Below, piece by piece: positions 34,011 through 41,330 of a DNA stretch of 64,000 bases (position 1 is the first letter of the stretch; each line of letters starts with the position of its first letter). The translations under genes and the position numbers were made by a program. The notes under the pieces are model-generated. The model saw only the letters and a program-made list of their open reading frames with translations. It did not search any database and was not told the origin of the DNA. The DNA is from Streptomyces sp. NBC_00154. GTDB taxonomy: Bacteria > Actinomycetota > Actinomycetes > Streptomycetales > Streptomycetaceae. The DNA is taken from positions 4,222,501-4,286,500 of the forward strand of contig NZ_JAPEMI010000001.1 of the NCBI RefSeq assembly GCF_026342835.1, read 5' to 3'.

Positions 34011-35486
34011 ATGACTGCCGTACGACCTGACATCACCCCGAAGCCGGCATCCGAGGCAACGAACTCGCCGACACGCTTCCCGACGGGCTTCGTCTGGGGG
34101 GCGGCCACGGCCGCCTACCAGGTCGAAGGCGCGGCTGCCGAGGGCGGCCGCACGCCTTCCATCTGGGACACCTTCAGCCACACCCCCGGCAAGGTTCTGG
34201 GCGGTGACACCGGCGATGTCGCCGCCGACCACTACCACCGTTACCGGGACGACGTGGCGCTGATGAAGGAGCTGGGGCTGAAGGCCTACCGCTTCTCCGT
34301 CTCCTGGTCCCGGGTGCAGCCGACCGGCCGCGGCCCCGCCGTCGAACGCGGACTGGACTTCTACCGCAAGCTCGTCGACGAGCTCCTCGAGGCGGGCATC
34401 ACCCCCGTCGCCACCCTCTACCACTGGGACCTTCCCCAGGAGCTGGAGGACGCGGGCGGCTGGCCCGAGCGGGCCACCGCCGAGCGCTTCGCCGACTACA
34501 CCGCCATCATGGCCGGTGCCCTCGGCGACCGGGTCCCCGTGTGGACCACCTTCAACGAGCCGTGGTGCTCGGCCTTCCTCGGCTACGGCTCCGGCGTGCA
34601 CGCCCCCGGCCGCACCGAACCGGCGGCCACCCTGCGCGCGGCACACCATCTCAACCTCGCCCATGGACGGGCGATCGAGGTACTGCGCGGTCGACTCCCC
34701 GCTGGAGCGCAGACCTCGGTCACCCTCAATCTGCACCAGGTCCGCCCGCTGACCGACAGCGCCGCCGACGCGGACGCCGCCCGTCGGATCGACGCCGTCG
34801 GCAACCGGATCTTCACCGGCCCGATGCTGCGCGGTGCGTACCCCGAGGACCTGATCGCCGACACCTCGCACCTGGTGGACTGGTCGAAGCTGGTCCACGA
34901 CGGCGACCTGGCAGCCATCTCCCGCCCCGTCGATGTGCTGGGGGTGAACTACTACACGCCCACGATCGTCTCCATGCCGGAAGCGGGCAGGGGTGACTCC
35001 CGCGACGACGGTCACGGCAACAGCGACCACTCCCCGTGGACCGGCTCCGAGCAGGTCGCCTTCCACCTCTCGGAGGGCAAGAAGCGCACCGCGATGAACT
35101 GGGCGATCGACCCCGACGGGCTGTACGCGCTGCTCATGGACGTCACCCACGACCACCCGGGCCTGCCCCTGATGGTCACCGAGAACGGTGCGGCCTTCGA
35201 CGACCAGGTCTCGCCCGACGGTCGGGTCGACGACCCGGAGCGGATCGAGTACCTGCGCGGCCACCTCGACGCCGTCCAGCGGGCCGTCGCCGACGGCGCG
35301 GATGTCCGCGGCTACTTCCTGTGGTCGCTGATGGACAACTTCGAGTGGGGGTACGGATACTCCAAGCGCTTCGGCGCGGTCTACGTCGACTACGCATCCC
35401 AGCGCCGCATCCCCAAGGCGAGCGCCCACTGGTACGCCGATGTGATCCGCCGTCACGCCCTTCCGCCGGTTCCCGAACTCCCCTGA
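34011..35486 (+). CDS. bglC: GH1 beta-glucosidase (cellobiose hydrolysis)
   Basis: This 491-aa cytosolic enzyme splits imported cellobiose to glucose. GH1 signatures: FVWGAATAAYQVEGA, YHWDLPQ, the acid/base Glu in TFNEPWC, and the nucleophile Glu in MVTENGAAF, followed by LWSLMDNFEWGYGY. It has no signal peptide. It is the last gene of the ceb locus and is directly operator-controlled. A strong hairpin follows at 35531. Confidence 0.93.
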   Translation: MTAVRPDITPKPASEATNSPTRFPTGFVWGAATAAYQVEGAAAEGGRTPSIWDTFSHTPGKVLGGDTGDVAADHYHRYRDDVALMKELGLKAYRFSVSWSRVQPTGRGPAVERGLDFYRKLVDELLEAGITPVATLYHWDLPQELEDAGGWPERATAERFADYTAIMAGALGDRVPVWTTFNEPWCSAFLGYGSGVHAPGRTEPAATLRAAHHLNLAHGRAIEVLRGRLPAGAQTSVTLNLHQVRPLTDSAADADAARRIDAVGNRIFTGPMLRGAYPEDLIADTSHLVDWSKLVHDGDLAAISRPVDVLGVNYYTPTIVSMPEAGRGDSRDDGHGNSDHSPWTGSEQVAFHLSEGKKRTAMNWAIDPDGLYALLMDVTHDHPGLPLMVTENGAAFDDQVSPDGRVDDPERIEYLRGHLDAVQRAVADGADVRGYFLWSLMDNFEWGYGYSKRFGAVYVDYASQRRIPKASAHWYADVIRRHALPPVPELP

Positions 35487-35530
35487 CTCCTCTGACTCCT
35501 CTGACTTTCCCAGGCAAGCGCACGCGACAG

Positions 35531-35566
35531 ACGACGGAGACCCGGCCCGCGCCGGGTCTCCGTCGT
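35531..35566 (+). terminator. Terminator after bglC
   Basis: The 16-bp arms ACGACGGAGACCCGGC (35531-35546) and their exact inverse (35551-35566) close over CCGC. The tail is short (TTCC). It separates the ceb operon from cebR. Confidence 0.8.
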
Positions 35567-35661
35567 TTCCGCAGCTCCCGATGTTCCGGCCGCCCCCGGA
35601 TGCGCATCCGCAGATCCGTACCCCCCTGGTCACCTGCACCCGGCGTCGCCATCCCGTAGGG

Positions 35662-35675
35662 TGGGAGCGCTCCCA
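35662..35675. promoter_or_regulatory. CebR operator upstream of cebR (perfect)
   Basis: A second perfect TGGGAGCGCTCCCA lies 112 bp before the cebR start, so the repressor probably controls its own gene. Confidence 0.85.
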
Positions 35676-35786
35676 TAGTTGGGGCCCGGCAGGCCTTCCG
35701 AGGTCGGACAGGTGTCACGGGGTCCAACAGGTGGACTTGGCTTGGTTATCCGACTATGAGAAGTTGACCGCGAACGGGAGGCAGCC

Positions 35787-36818
35787 ATGGCGGCAGCGCG
35801 AGTACGGAGCGGCGGGCGGCCCACGCTCGAAGAGGTCGCGGCACGGGCCGGAGTCGGACGTGGCACGGCCTCACGGGTCATCAACGGCTCGCCACGGGTC
35901 AGCGAGCACACCCGTGAGGCGGTCGAAGCTGCCGTCGCCGAGCTGGGATACGTACCCAACCGAGCGGCCCGCGCACTCGCCGGGAACCGCACGGACGCCA
36001 TCGCCCTCGTCGTGCCCGAGCCCGAGACCCGGTTCTTCGCCGAGCCGTACTTCTCGGACATCGTCCGCGGGGTCGGTGCGGCCCTCGCCGACACCGAGAT
36101 GCAACTGCTGCTCACTCTCGTGGGCAACGACCGCGAGCGGAAGCGGCTGGCCCAGTATCTGACCGCGCACCGCGTCGACGGCGTGCTACTGGTCTCCGTA
36201 CACGCCGACGACCCGCTGCCGGACCTGCTGGAACAGCTCGGCATGCCGGCCGTGATGAGCGGCCGCAGATCCGCCTCCGAGACGCTCGCCGCGGTCGACT
36301 CCGACAACTTCGAGGGTGCCCGCGGCGCCGTCGACCATCTCATCTCCCGCGGCCGCCGCTCCATCGCCACGATCACCGGGCGCCTCGATGTGTACGGCGC
36401 GCAGCGCCGCCTCGACGGCTACCGCAAGGCGGTCGCGGCGGCGGGTCTCGGCCCGGACGAGCAACTGATCGCCCCTGCCGACTTCACCGAGGACGGCGGG
36501 GCCCGTGCCATGCGGGAGCTGCTGGCCCGCCGCCCCGACGTGGACGCGGTCTTCGCCGCCTCCGACGTGATGGCCGCGGGTGCCCGTCAGGTACTCCGCG
36601 AGGCGGGCCGGCGGATCCCGGACGATGTGGCGCTGATCGGCTTCGACGACTCGGCCGTGGCCCGTCACATGGACCCGGCGCTCACCAGCGTGCGCCAGCC
36701 GATCGAGGAGATGGGCCGGGTGATGACGCGGGTGCTGCTCCAGGAGATCGCGGGCGAGAACGAGGAGCGCCCGCAGATCGTGCTCCCGACGGAACTCGTC
36801 GTCCGCGATTCGTCCTGA
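35787..36818 (+). CDS. cebR: LacI-family repressor of cellobiose genes
   Basis: This 343-aa repressor has a LacI helix-turn-helix at ~12-60 (TLEEVAARAGVGRGTASRVI, then the hinge helix NRAARALAGN) and a periplasmic-binding-protein-like sensor (~65-335; VDGVLLVSVHADD, DDVALIGFDDSAVARHMDP). The position next to cebEFG-bglC and the three CebR boxes identify the role. GGGAGG lies 5 bp before the ATG at 35787. The product is of full family length, and no TTA codon was noticed in it. Confidence 0.92.
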   Translation: MAAARVRSGGRPTLEEVAARAGVGRGTASRVINGSPRVSEHTREAVEAAVAELGYVPNRAARALAGNRTDAIALVVPEPETRFFAEPYFSDIVRGVGAALADTEMQLLLTLVGNDRERKRLAQYLTAHRVDGVLLVSVHADDPLPDLLEQLGMPAVMSGRRSASETLAAVDSDNFEGARGAVDHLISRGRRSIATITGRLDVYGAQRRLDGYRKAVAAAGLGPDEQLIAPADFTEDGGARAMRELLARRPDVDAVFAASDVMAAGARQVLREAGRRIPDDVALIGFDDSAVARHMDPALTSVRQPIEEMGRVMTRVLLQEIAGENEERPQIVLPTELVVRDSS

Positions 36819-36898
36819 CGGTCGCCCCGGCCAGGGACTGGAGTGACGACCGTCACACAAGGACCTGGTGAGGGAGGCTCAGTCGTACGGACACACGA

Positions 36899-36930
36899 GA
36901 AGGGCCCCGGTCCGAAGACCGGGGCCCTTC
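36899..36930. terminator. Terminator between cebR and tRNA-His
   Basis: The 14-bp arms GAAGGGCCCCGGTC (36899-36912) and their exact inverse (36917-36930) close over a CGAA tetraloop. It lies 8 bp beyond the 3' end of tRNA-His and 80 bp after cebR, so it can serve both. Confidence 0.75.
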
Positions 36931-36937
36931 CCTTCAG

Positions 36938-37010
36938 GGTGAGTAACGGGACTCGAACCCGCGACATCCTGGACCACAACCAGGTGCTCTACCATCTGAG
37001 CTATACCCAC
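36938..37010 (-). tRNA. tRNA-His (anticodon GTG)
   Basis: The cloverleaf is on the minus strand: acceptor GTGGGTA/TACTCAC with one G-T pair, anticodon loop TTGTGGT (GTG), T-loop GGTTCGAGTC. Base 37011 supplies the extra G(-1) typical of tRNA-His, opposite a C discriminator. CCA is not encoded. Confidence 0.95.
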
Positions 37011-37136
37011 CATGTCCGGTCTTTTTCTGACCGGCCGAGAAAAAGTGTACAGGGTCCGAGAGGGTGCTCGCGCCCTTGTTGTTCAGCCGCTGATCCCAGG
37101 CCTTGAAGCGCCCGTGACCAGCGGCTTCCCGAGGGT

Positions 37137-37739
37137 CTAAGCCGACTGCTGCGTCAGGCGTGTCGCAATGGCCTTCGCCTGCTCGGAGTCTGGCCCGGGC
37201 TGCGGTACGAAGACCGCTTCCCGGTAGTACCGCAGCTCCGTGATGGAGTCACGGATGTCCGCGAGCGCCCGGTGGTTGCCGTTCTTCTCCGGGCTGTTGA
37301 AGTACGCCTTCGGGTACCAGCGGCGGGCCAGCTCCTTGATCGAGGACACATCGACGATCCGGTAGTGGAGGTAGCCCTCCAGAGCCGCCATGTCGCGGGC
37401 CAGGAAGCCACGGTCGGTACCGACCGAGTTTCCGCAGAGCGGGGCCTTGCCCGGCTCCTTCACGTGCTCGCGCACATAGGCCAGCACCTGGGCCTCGGCG
37501 TCGGCCAGGGTGGTGCCGCCGGCCAGCTCGTCGAGGAGGCCCGAGGCGGTGTGCATCTGCCGCACCACCTCGGGCATCGTTTCCAGGGTCCTGTCCGGCG
37601 GGCGGATCACGATGTCCACCCCGTCGCCGAGCACGTTCAACTCCGAGTCGGTGACCAGTGCGGCCACCTCGATGAGTGCGTCTTCCGTCAACGAGAGCCC
37701 GGTCATCTCGCAGTCGATCCACACCATGCGATCGTTCAT
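37137..37739 (-). CDS. orn: Oligoribonuclease (3'-5' exoribonuclease)
   Basis: This 200-aa DEDDh exonuclease degrades 2-5-nt RNAs and pGpG, the final step of c-di-GMP breakdown. Motifs: DCEMTGL (Asp and Glu), the SVGTDRGFLARDM region with the second Asp, and HRALADIRDS with His and Asp. The ATG at 37739 starts the usual MNDRMVWIDCEMTG; the frame is open further upstream without family residues. It lies 10 bp after adpA on the same strand, the conserved adpA-orn pair of Streptomyces. The c-di-GMP enzyme at 10.7-12.7 kb is a functional relation in the same window. Confidence 0.93.
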   Translation of the reverse strand: MNDRMVWIDCEMTGLSLTEDALIEVAALVTDSELNVLGDGVDIVIRPPDRTLETMPEVVRQMHTASGLLDELAGGTTLADAEAQVLAYVREHVKEPGKAPLCGNSVGTDRGFLARDMAALEGYLHYRIVDVSSIKELARRWYPKAYFNSPEKNGNHRALADIRDSITELRYYREAVFVPQPGPDSEQAKAIATRLTQQSA

Positions 37740-37749
37740 ACGCCCCACC

Positions 37750-38985
37750 CTACGGGGCGCTGCGCTGCCCCGGCAGGGTCGGGCGTCCCGTGGCGTAAGC
37801 ATCGGACCCCGGCTTCCCGTGATCCGGCTGACCCGTACCGACCGCCGTGGAGGCCGCGGCCACGGGGCCCGACGGGGTCCCCGTCGCACCGGCCCTCCGG
37901 CTCGCGGACGCGCCCTGTGCGGGCACGACCGTCTCGATCGCGGTCGCCACCGGGTCCAGCGCCCCGGCCTGCGGACGGCGGGCCCGGTAGGCGGCCCGGT
38001 AGGCGGCGGGGGAGGAGCCCAGCTGGCGCCGGAAATGTCCGCGCAGCGCGACCGGCGAGCGGAAGCCGCAGCGGCCCGCGACCTCGTCGACCGAGTAGTC
38101 GGACGTCTCCAGCAGCCGCTGAGCCTGCAGCACCCGCTGGGTGATCAGCCACTGGAGCGGTGCGCTGCCGGTGAGCGAACGGAACCTCCGGTCGAAGGTC
38201 CGCCTGCTCATATAGGCACGCCCGGCCAGCGTCTCCACGTCGAACTGCTCGTGCAGATGCTCCAGCGCCCAGGCCACGACCTCGGCGAGCGGGTCGGAGC
38301 CGATCTCTTCAGGTAAAGACCTGTCGAGGTAGCGCTCCTGACCGCCACTGCGCCGCGGCGGCACCACGAGCCGGCGGGCCAGCGCCCCGGCGGCCTCCGT
38401 GCCGTGGTCCGTGCGGACTATGTGCAGACAGAGGTCGATGCCGGCAGCCGTCCCGGCGGAGGTGAGCACATCGCCGTCGTCGACGAACAGCTCACGCGGA
38501 TCGACATGGACCGACGGATAGCGCTTGGCCAGCGTCGGTGCGTACATCCAGTGCGTGGTCGCCGGGCGGCCGTCCAGCAGGCCCGCGGCGGCGAGCACGA
38601 ACGCCCCGGTGCACAGCCCGACGATGCGGGCCCCTTCCTCGTGGGCGCGGCGCAGCGCGTCCAGCGCCTCTGCGGGCGGCGGCGAGGTGATCGAACGCCA
38701 GGCGGGCACCACGACGGTGCCTGCCCTGCTGATCGCCTCCAGCCCGTAGGGCGTGGTGAGTTCGAGTCCCCCCGTGGTCCGCAGCGGTCCCTCTTCCCCG
38801 CCGCAGACGAGCAGTCGGTAGCGCGGAACTCCCGCGTCCTGACGGTCGATTCCGAACACGGAGAGCGGGATGGAGCTCTCGAAGATGGGGCCGCCGCTGA
38901 AGAGCAGCACGGCGACGACTTCCCGACGTCGTCGTCCGCTGAGCTTCCGTACAGCCTCCGTTGCGGCGGCGGAGTCCTGGCTCAT
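37750..38985 (-). CDS. adpA: AdpA, central developmental regulator (AraC/GATase1 type)
   Basis: This 411-aa transcription factor controls hundreds of genes for morphology and secondary metabolism. Domains: a ThiJ/PfpI-like dimerisation domain (~25-190; LLFSGGPIFESSIPLSVFG, IVGLCTGAFVLAAAGLL) and an AraC-type DNA-binding domain (~225-330; SRRTFDRRFRSLTGS, YSVDEVAGRCGFRS). Codon 224 is TTA (38314-38316 on the plus strand) in DRSLPEEIG between the domains, so translation should need the bldA tRNA. The C-terminal ~75 residues are disordered. The upstream non-coding region is almost 1 kb long. Confidence 0.95.
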   Translation of the reverse strand: MSQDSAAATEAVRKLSGRRRREVVAVLLFSGGPIFESSIPLSVFGIDRQDAGVPRYRLLVCGGEEGPLRTTGGLELTTPYGLEAISRAGTVVVPAWRSITSPPPAEALDALRRAHEEGARIVGLCTGAFVLAAAGLLDGRPATTHWMYAPTLAKRYPSVHVDPRELFVDDGDVLTSAGTAAGIDLCLHIVRTDHGTEAAGALARRLVVPPRRSGGQERYLDRSLPEEIGSDPLAEVVAWALEHLHEQFDVETLAGRAYMSRRTFDRRFRSLTGSAPLQWLITQRVLQAQRLLETSDYSVDEVAGRCGFRSPVALRGHFRRQLGSSPAAYRAAYRARRPQAGALDPVATAIETVVPAQGASASRRAGATGTPSGPVAAASTAVGTGQPDHGKPGSDAYATGRPTLPGQRSAP

Positions 38986-39832
38986 GACGCTAAGCCCCCC
39001 TCGGTGTTCGCGTCTCCCTGGTCCTTACGGGCCTGTCGCTCCTGCACATTTCCCCTCGGTCTTGCGCGAGTCCCCAGTCTTCGGCACCCAAGATCGAATC
39101 TACTGCGTCCCGCGGTGCCGGCGTGACAAGTTGACCAACCAGCACTATGTCGACAAGGCAACTTGGCGGGAAGCATTCGATCACGAAGCGTTTCACTCAG
39201 AAGCCGTGCAGGGAAGTGCGCCTCGTATTCGTGGCCCGTCCCCGTCGGGTGGAAGCGTACCGCCTGGTCTCTTCTTGCCTGGTGGCAAGGGGGTTGATCG
39301 GCCAATTCCCCAAGGAATGGGCCGGGGTGAGAAGTTGGCTGAAAATATATGGTTGCGCAAGTCTGAATCCGTCGTTTGACCGGCGCACACCCCTGGCGGA
39401 GCGACTGCGCCCGTAGGCGCCGGCGGTCGGGTGGGCGGGGCGAGGGTCCGGCAGGCCGCGAGGGGGACGACGGGCCCCGGTCGGATGGCGGTATCCGGCC
39501 GGTGGGTGTACCGGCGGACGGGGCGGCGGATGTGCCGAACGCCACGCGGGCGACCGGCGCCGGTGAACAGCTGAACACCGCCGCGGCGTCGCTTCCCGGC
39601 ATCGCTCCGCCGCAGTGCTCCTGGATGCTGTACTTCGGTGCGGAGCGCGCGATGCCGTGACTCCGCGGCGCCGGCGTGTGACCGGCGGCGCCTGCCCGCC
39701 CGCTGGTCACCGAGTGCTGTCTCCTGTTCACGCAAGCTCGATGTACTACGCAACCGGCATTGCCATACGGTGCCGCCTCGGGCATGCTCCCTGGAACGTC
39801 GCACGCGCTTTGCGGGGGTCTGGGCAGTGGAG
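38986..39832. other. Long non-coding region upstream of adpA
   Basis: This is about 850 bp without a convincing CDS. The part next to adpA (38986-39400) is less GC-rich than the surroundings. An AT-rich ATATAT spot lies at about 39345, and TTGCGC is nearby on the minus strand, a possible adpA promoter, which would give a 5' leader of ~350 nt. The frames at 39376-39660 (plus) and 39193-39933 (minus) lack ribosome sites and conserved motifs. It probably holds regulator sites for adpA and perhaps small RNAs, which cannot be decided by eye. Confidence 0.5.
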
Positions 39833-39858
39833 GAGTGGCGCCGTACCCTTGGGGGTAA
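39833..39858 (+). promoter_or_regulatory. Possible stress-sigma promoter of the usp gene
   Basis: GAGT (39833-39836), a 16-bp spacer and GGGTAA (39853-39858) fit the loose SigB-type pattern GNNT-N14-16-GGGTAC, about 100 bp before the universal stress protein gene. Confidence 0.35.
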
Positions 39859-39958
39859 GGGGTTGGGAAGATGATTCCCGGACACCGCATCACCGCCCGC
39901 TGATACACCTTCCCCAAGCCGCTCACTCCTCACGAGGACTCTCTTCGCCGAGACACCG

Positions 39959-40480
39959 ATGGCCGGTCACGAAATCCCCGAACCCGCGGACCGCAAGCAG
40001 GTAGCCGACCCTCTGTCGGACCAGCAGGCGGTCGAAGAAACACGCCATTCCTGCGATCCCGCCTTCCGGCATGGGGTCGTGGTCGGCTTCGACGGCTCCA
40101 CGTCCAGTGAGCGAGCCCTCGCCTATGCCATCGGGATGGCCCGGAGATCAGGTTCCGGTCTGATCATCGTCCATGTTGCCAACCGCCTGCCGACCACGGT
40201 CTGGGCAGGCTGTGAGCCGCCCGTCTTCGTCGACGTGCCCGACCACCGCACCGAGGTCCTCGGGCTGGAGCTCGCCTGTGCGGACTACCTCTCCGAGGTG
40301 CCGTGGGTGCTTGTCGAGCGGGGCGGCGACATCTGCCACGAGCTGGAGGACGTGGGCCGGGAGTACTCGGCCGACGCGATCGTCGTCGGCTCCACGCACG
40401 GCATCGTCGGCCGGATCTTCGGCTCGGTGGCGGGGCGGCTGGCGCGGCGCGCGCAGCGCCCGGTCGTGGTCATTCCCTAG
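39959..40480 (+). CDS. Universal stress protein (UspA family)
   Basis: This 173-aa single-domain Usp has an N-terminal extension of ~35 polar residues, then VVVGFDGSTSSERAL (strand 1 and the Asp of the ATP site) and the C-terminal phosphate loop GSTHGIVGRIFGSVAG, followed by RPVVVIP. It should bind ATP and dimerise. The ATG at 39959 is the first in frame, with no clear SD; a later start near the domain is possible. A GGGTAA promoter-like element upstream fits stress control. Confidence 0.85.
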   Translation: MAGHEIPEPADRKQVADPLSDQQAVEETRHSCDPAFRHGVVVGFDGSTSSERALAYAIGMARRSGSGLIIVHVANRLPTTVWAGCEPPVFVDVPDHRTEVLGLELACADYLSEVPWVLVERGGDICHELEDVGREYSADAIVVGSTHGIVGRIFGSVAGRLARRAQRPVVVIP

Positions 40481-40584
40481 CGCGGGCTCCTGGCGGACCC
40501 TCGGCGATCCCTCGCCGCTCCCTCGTTCTCCGACGTGGCGTCAACTCGCTGTTGGAAACAGGCAACCTACTCACCCGTAGAGGT

Positions 40585-40608
40585 GGATTGTGCGCTTGTG
40601 AAGGGTAC
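40585..40608 (+). promoter_or_regulatory. Possible stress-sigma promoter of the YaaH gene
   Basis: GGAT (40585-40588), a 14-bp spacer and GGGTAC (40603-40608) fit the SigB-type pattern. It would start transcription about 40 bp before the GTG start of the next gene. Two GGAAACAG copies (40554 and 40620) flank it. Confidence 0.4.
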
Positions 40609-40654
40609 ATAAGGGTCACTGGAAACAGCACCACTGCCTTGAAGGGAGCCCGCC

Positions 40655-41227
40655 GTGGACAATGACGTCTCTGCGGGAAACAGCAGCACCTCCACCCTCG
40701 GCCATCTCGCCCTGGGACTCACCCTGTTGGCGTTCGGTATCGGTCACACCGGGGTCATCGACGGTGTGACGGCGGCCGACGCCGTCTCGCTCGCGCTGTA
40801 TGTCGGCGGTATAGCCCTGTTCGTCGCCGGACTGCTGGAGTTCCGCGCCGGCAGCGGTTTCACCGGCACGGCCTTCGTCGGACTCGGCGCCTTCTGGTTC
40901 ACCTGGGGCACCGGTGCCGGTGCCCAAGTCTCCAGTCACGCCGCGGGCCTGTTCCTGCTGCTCTGGGCACTGTTCGCACTGAGCCTGGCCCTCGGGTCGG
41001 CCGGCGGCGGTCGGCTCGCCCAGGGGACGTACGGACTGCTCTTCCTGGGGCTTCTGCTCCTGGGCGTCGGGCAGTTCGCCGACAGTGACGGGCTCGGCAA
41101 GGTCGGCGGCTGGCTCGCCGCGGTTGCCGGTCTCGCCGCCTGGTACGGGGCGACGGCGGCGCTGGCCAAATGGCCGACGGTGCTCCCGAAGCGCGCTGCC
41201 GGCCGAGGTGTGACGGCCACCGGCTGA
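40655..41227 (+). CDS. GPR1/FUN34/YaaH-family membrane protein
   Basis: This 190-aa protein has six TM helices and belongs to the acetate/succinate permease (SatP-like) family. Recognised blocks are LGLTLLAFGIGHTG, ALYVGGIALFVAGLLEFRAG and FTGTAFVGLGAFWFTWG. The usual N-terminal NPAPLG motif reads TSTLGHLALG here. It starts at GTG with GGGAG about 7 bp upstream. Transport of acetate or another small acid, or a structural role, is possible. Confidence 0.82.
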   Translation: MDNDVSAGNSSTSTLGHLALGLTLLAFGIGHTGVIDGVTAADAVSLALYVGGIALFVAGLLEFRAGSGFTGTAFVGLGAFWFTWGTGAGAQVSSHAAGLFLLLWALFALSLALGSAGGGRLAQGTYGLLFLGLLLLGVGQFADSDGLGKVGGWLAAVAGLAAWYGATAALAKWPTVLPKRAAGRGVTATG

Positions 41228-41330
41228 GGCAGCCGTCGGCCGGTGCGACCCTGCCGACGCGAGAGAGCGACCCCGCACCCGTGGTGGCGTGGTGCGGGGC
41301 CGCTCCCTGTCCGGCGTACTGCCGCGCGTG

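Noticed and set aside
31610..34108. 832-aa minus-strand open frame across cebF, cebG and the start of bglC
   Set aside because: It is antisense to three well-supported genes and its composition (Gln/His/Arg-rich) is that of a GC-rich shadow frame.
39193..39933. 246-aa minus frame and 94-aa plus frame (39376-39660) upstream of adpA
   Set aside because: No Shine-Dalgarno, no recognisable motif and unlike compositions; treated as non-coding.
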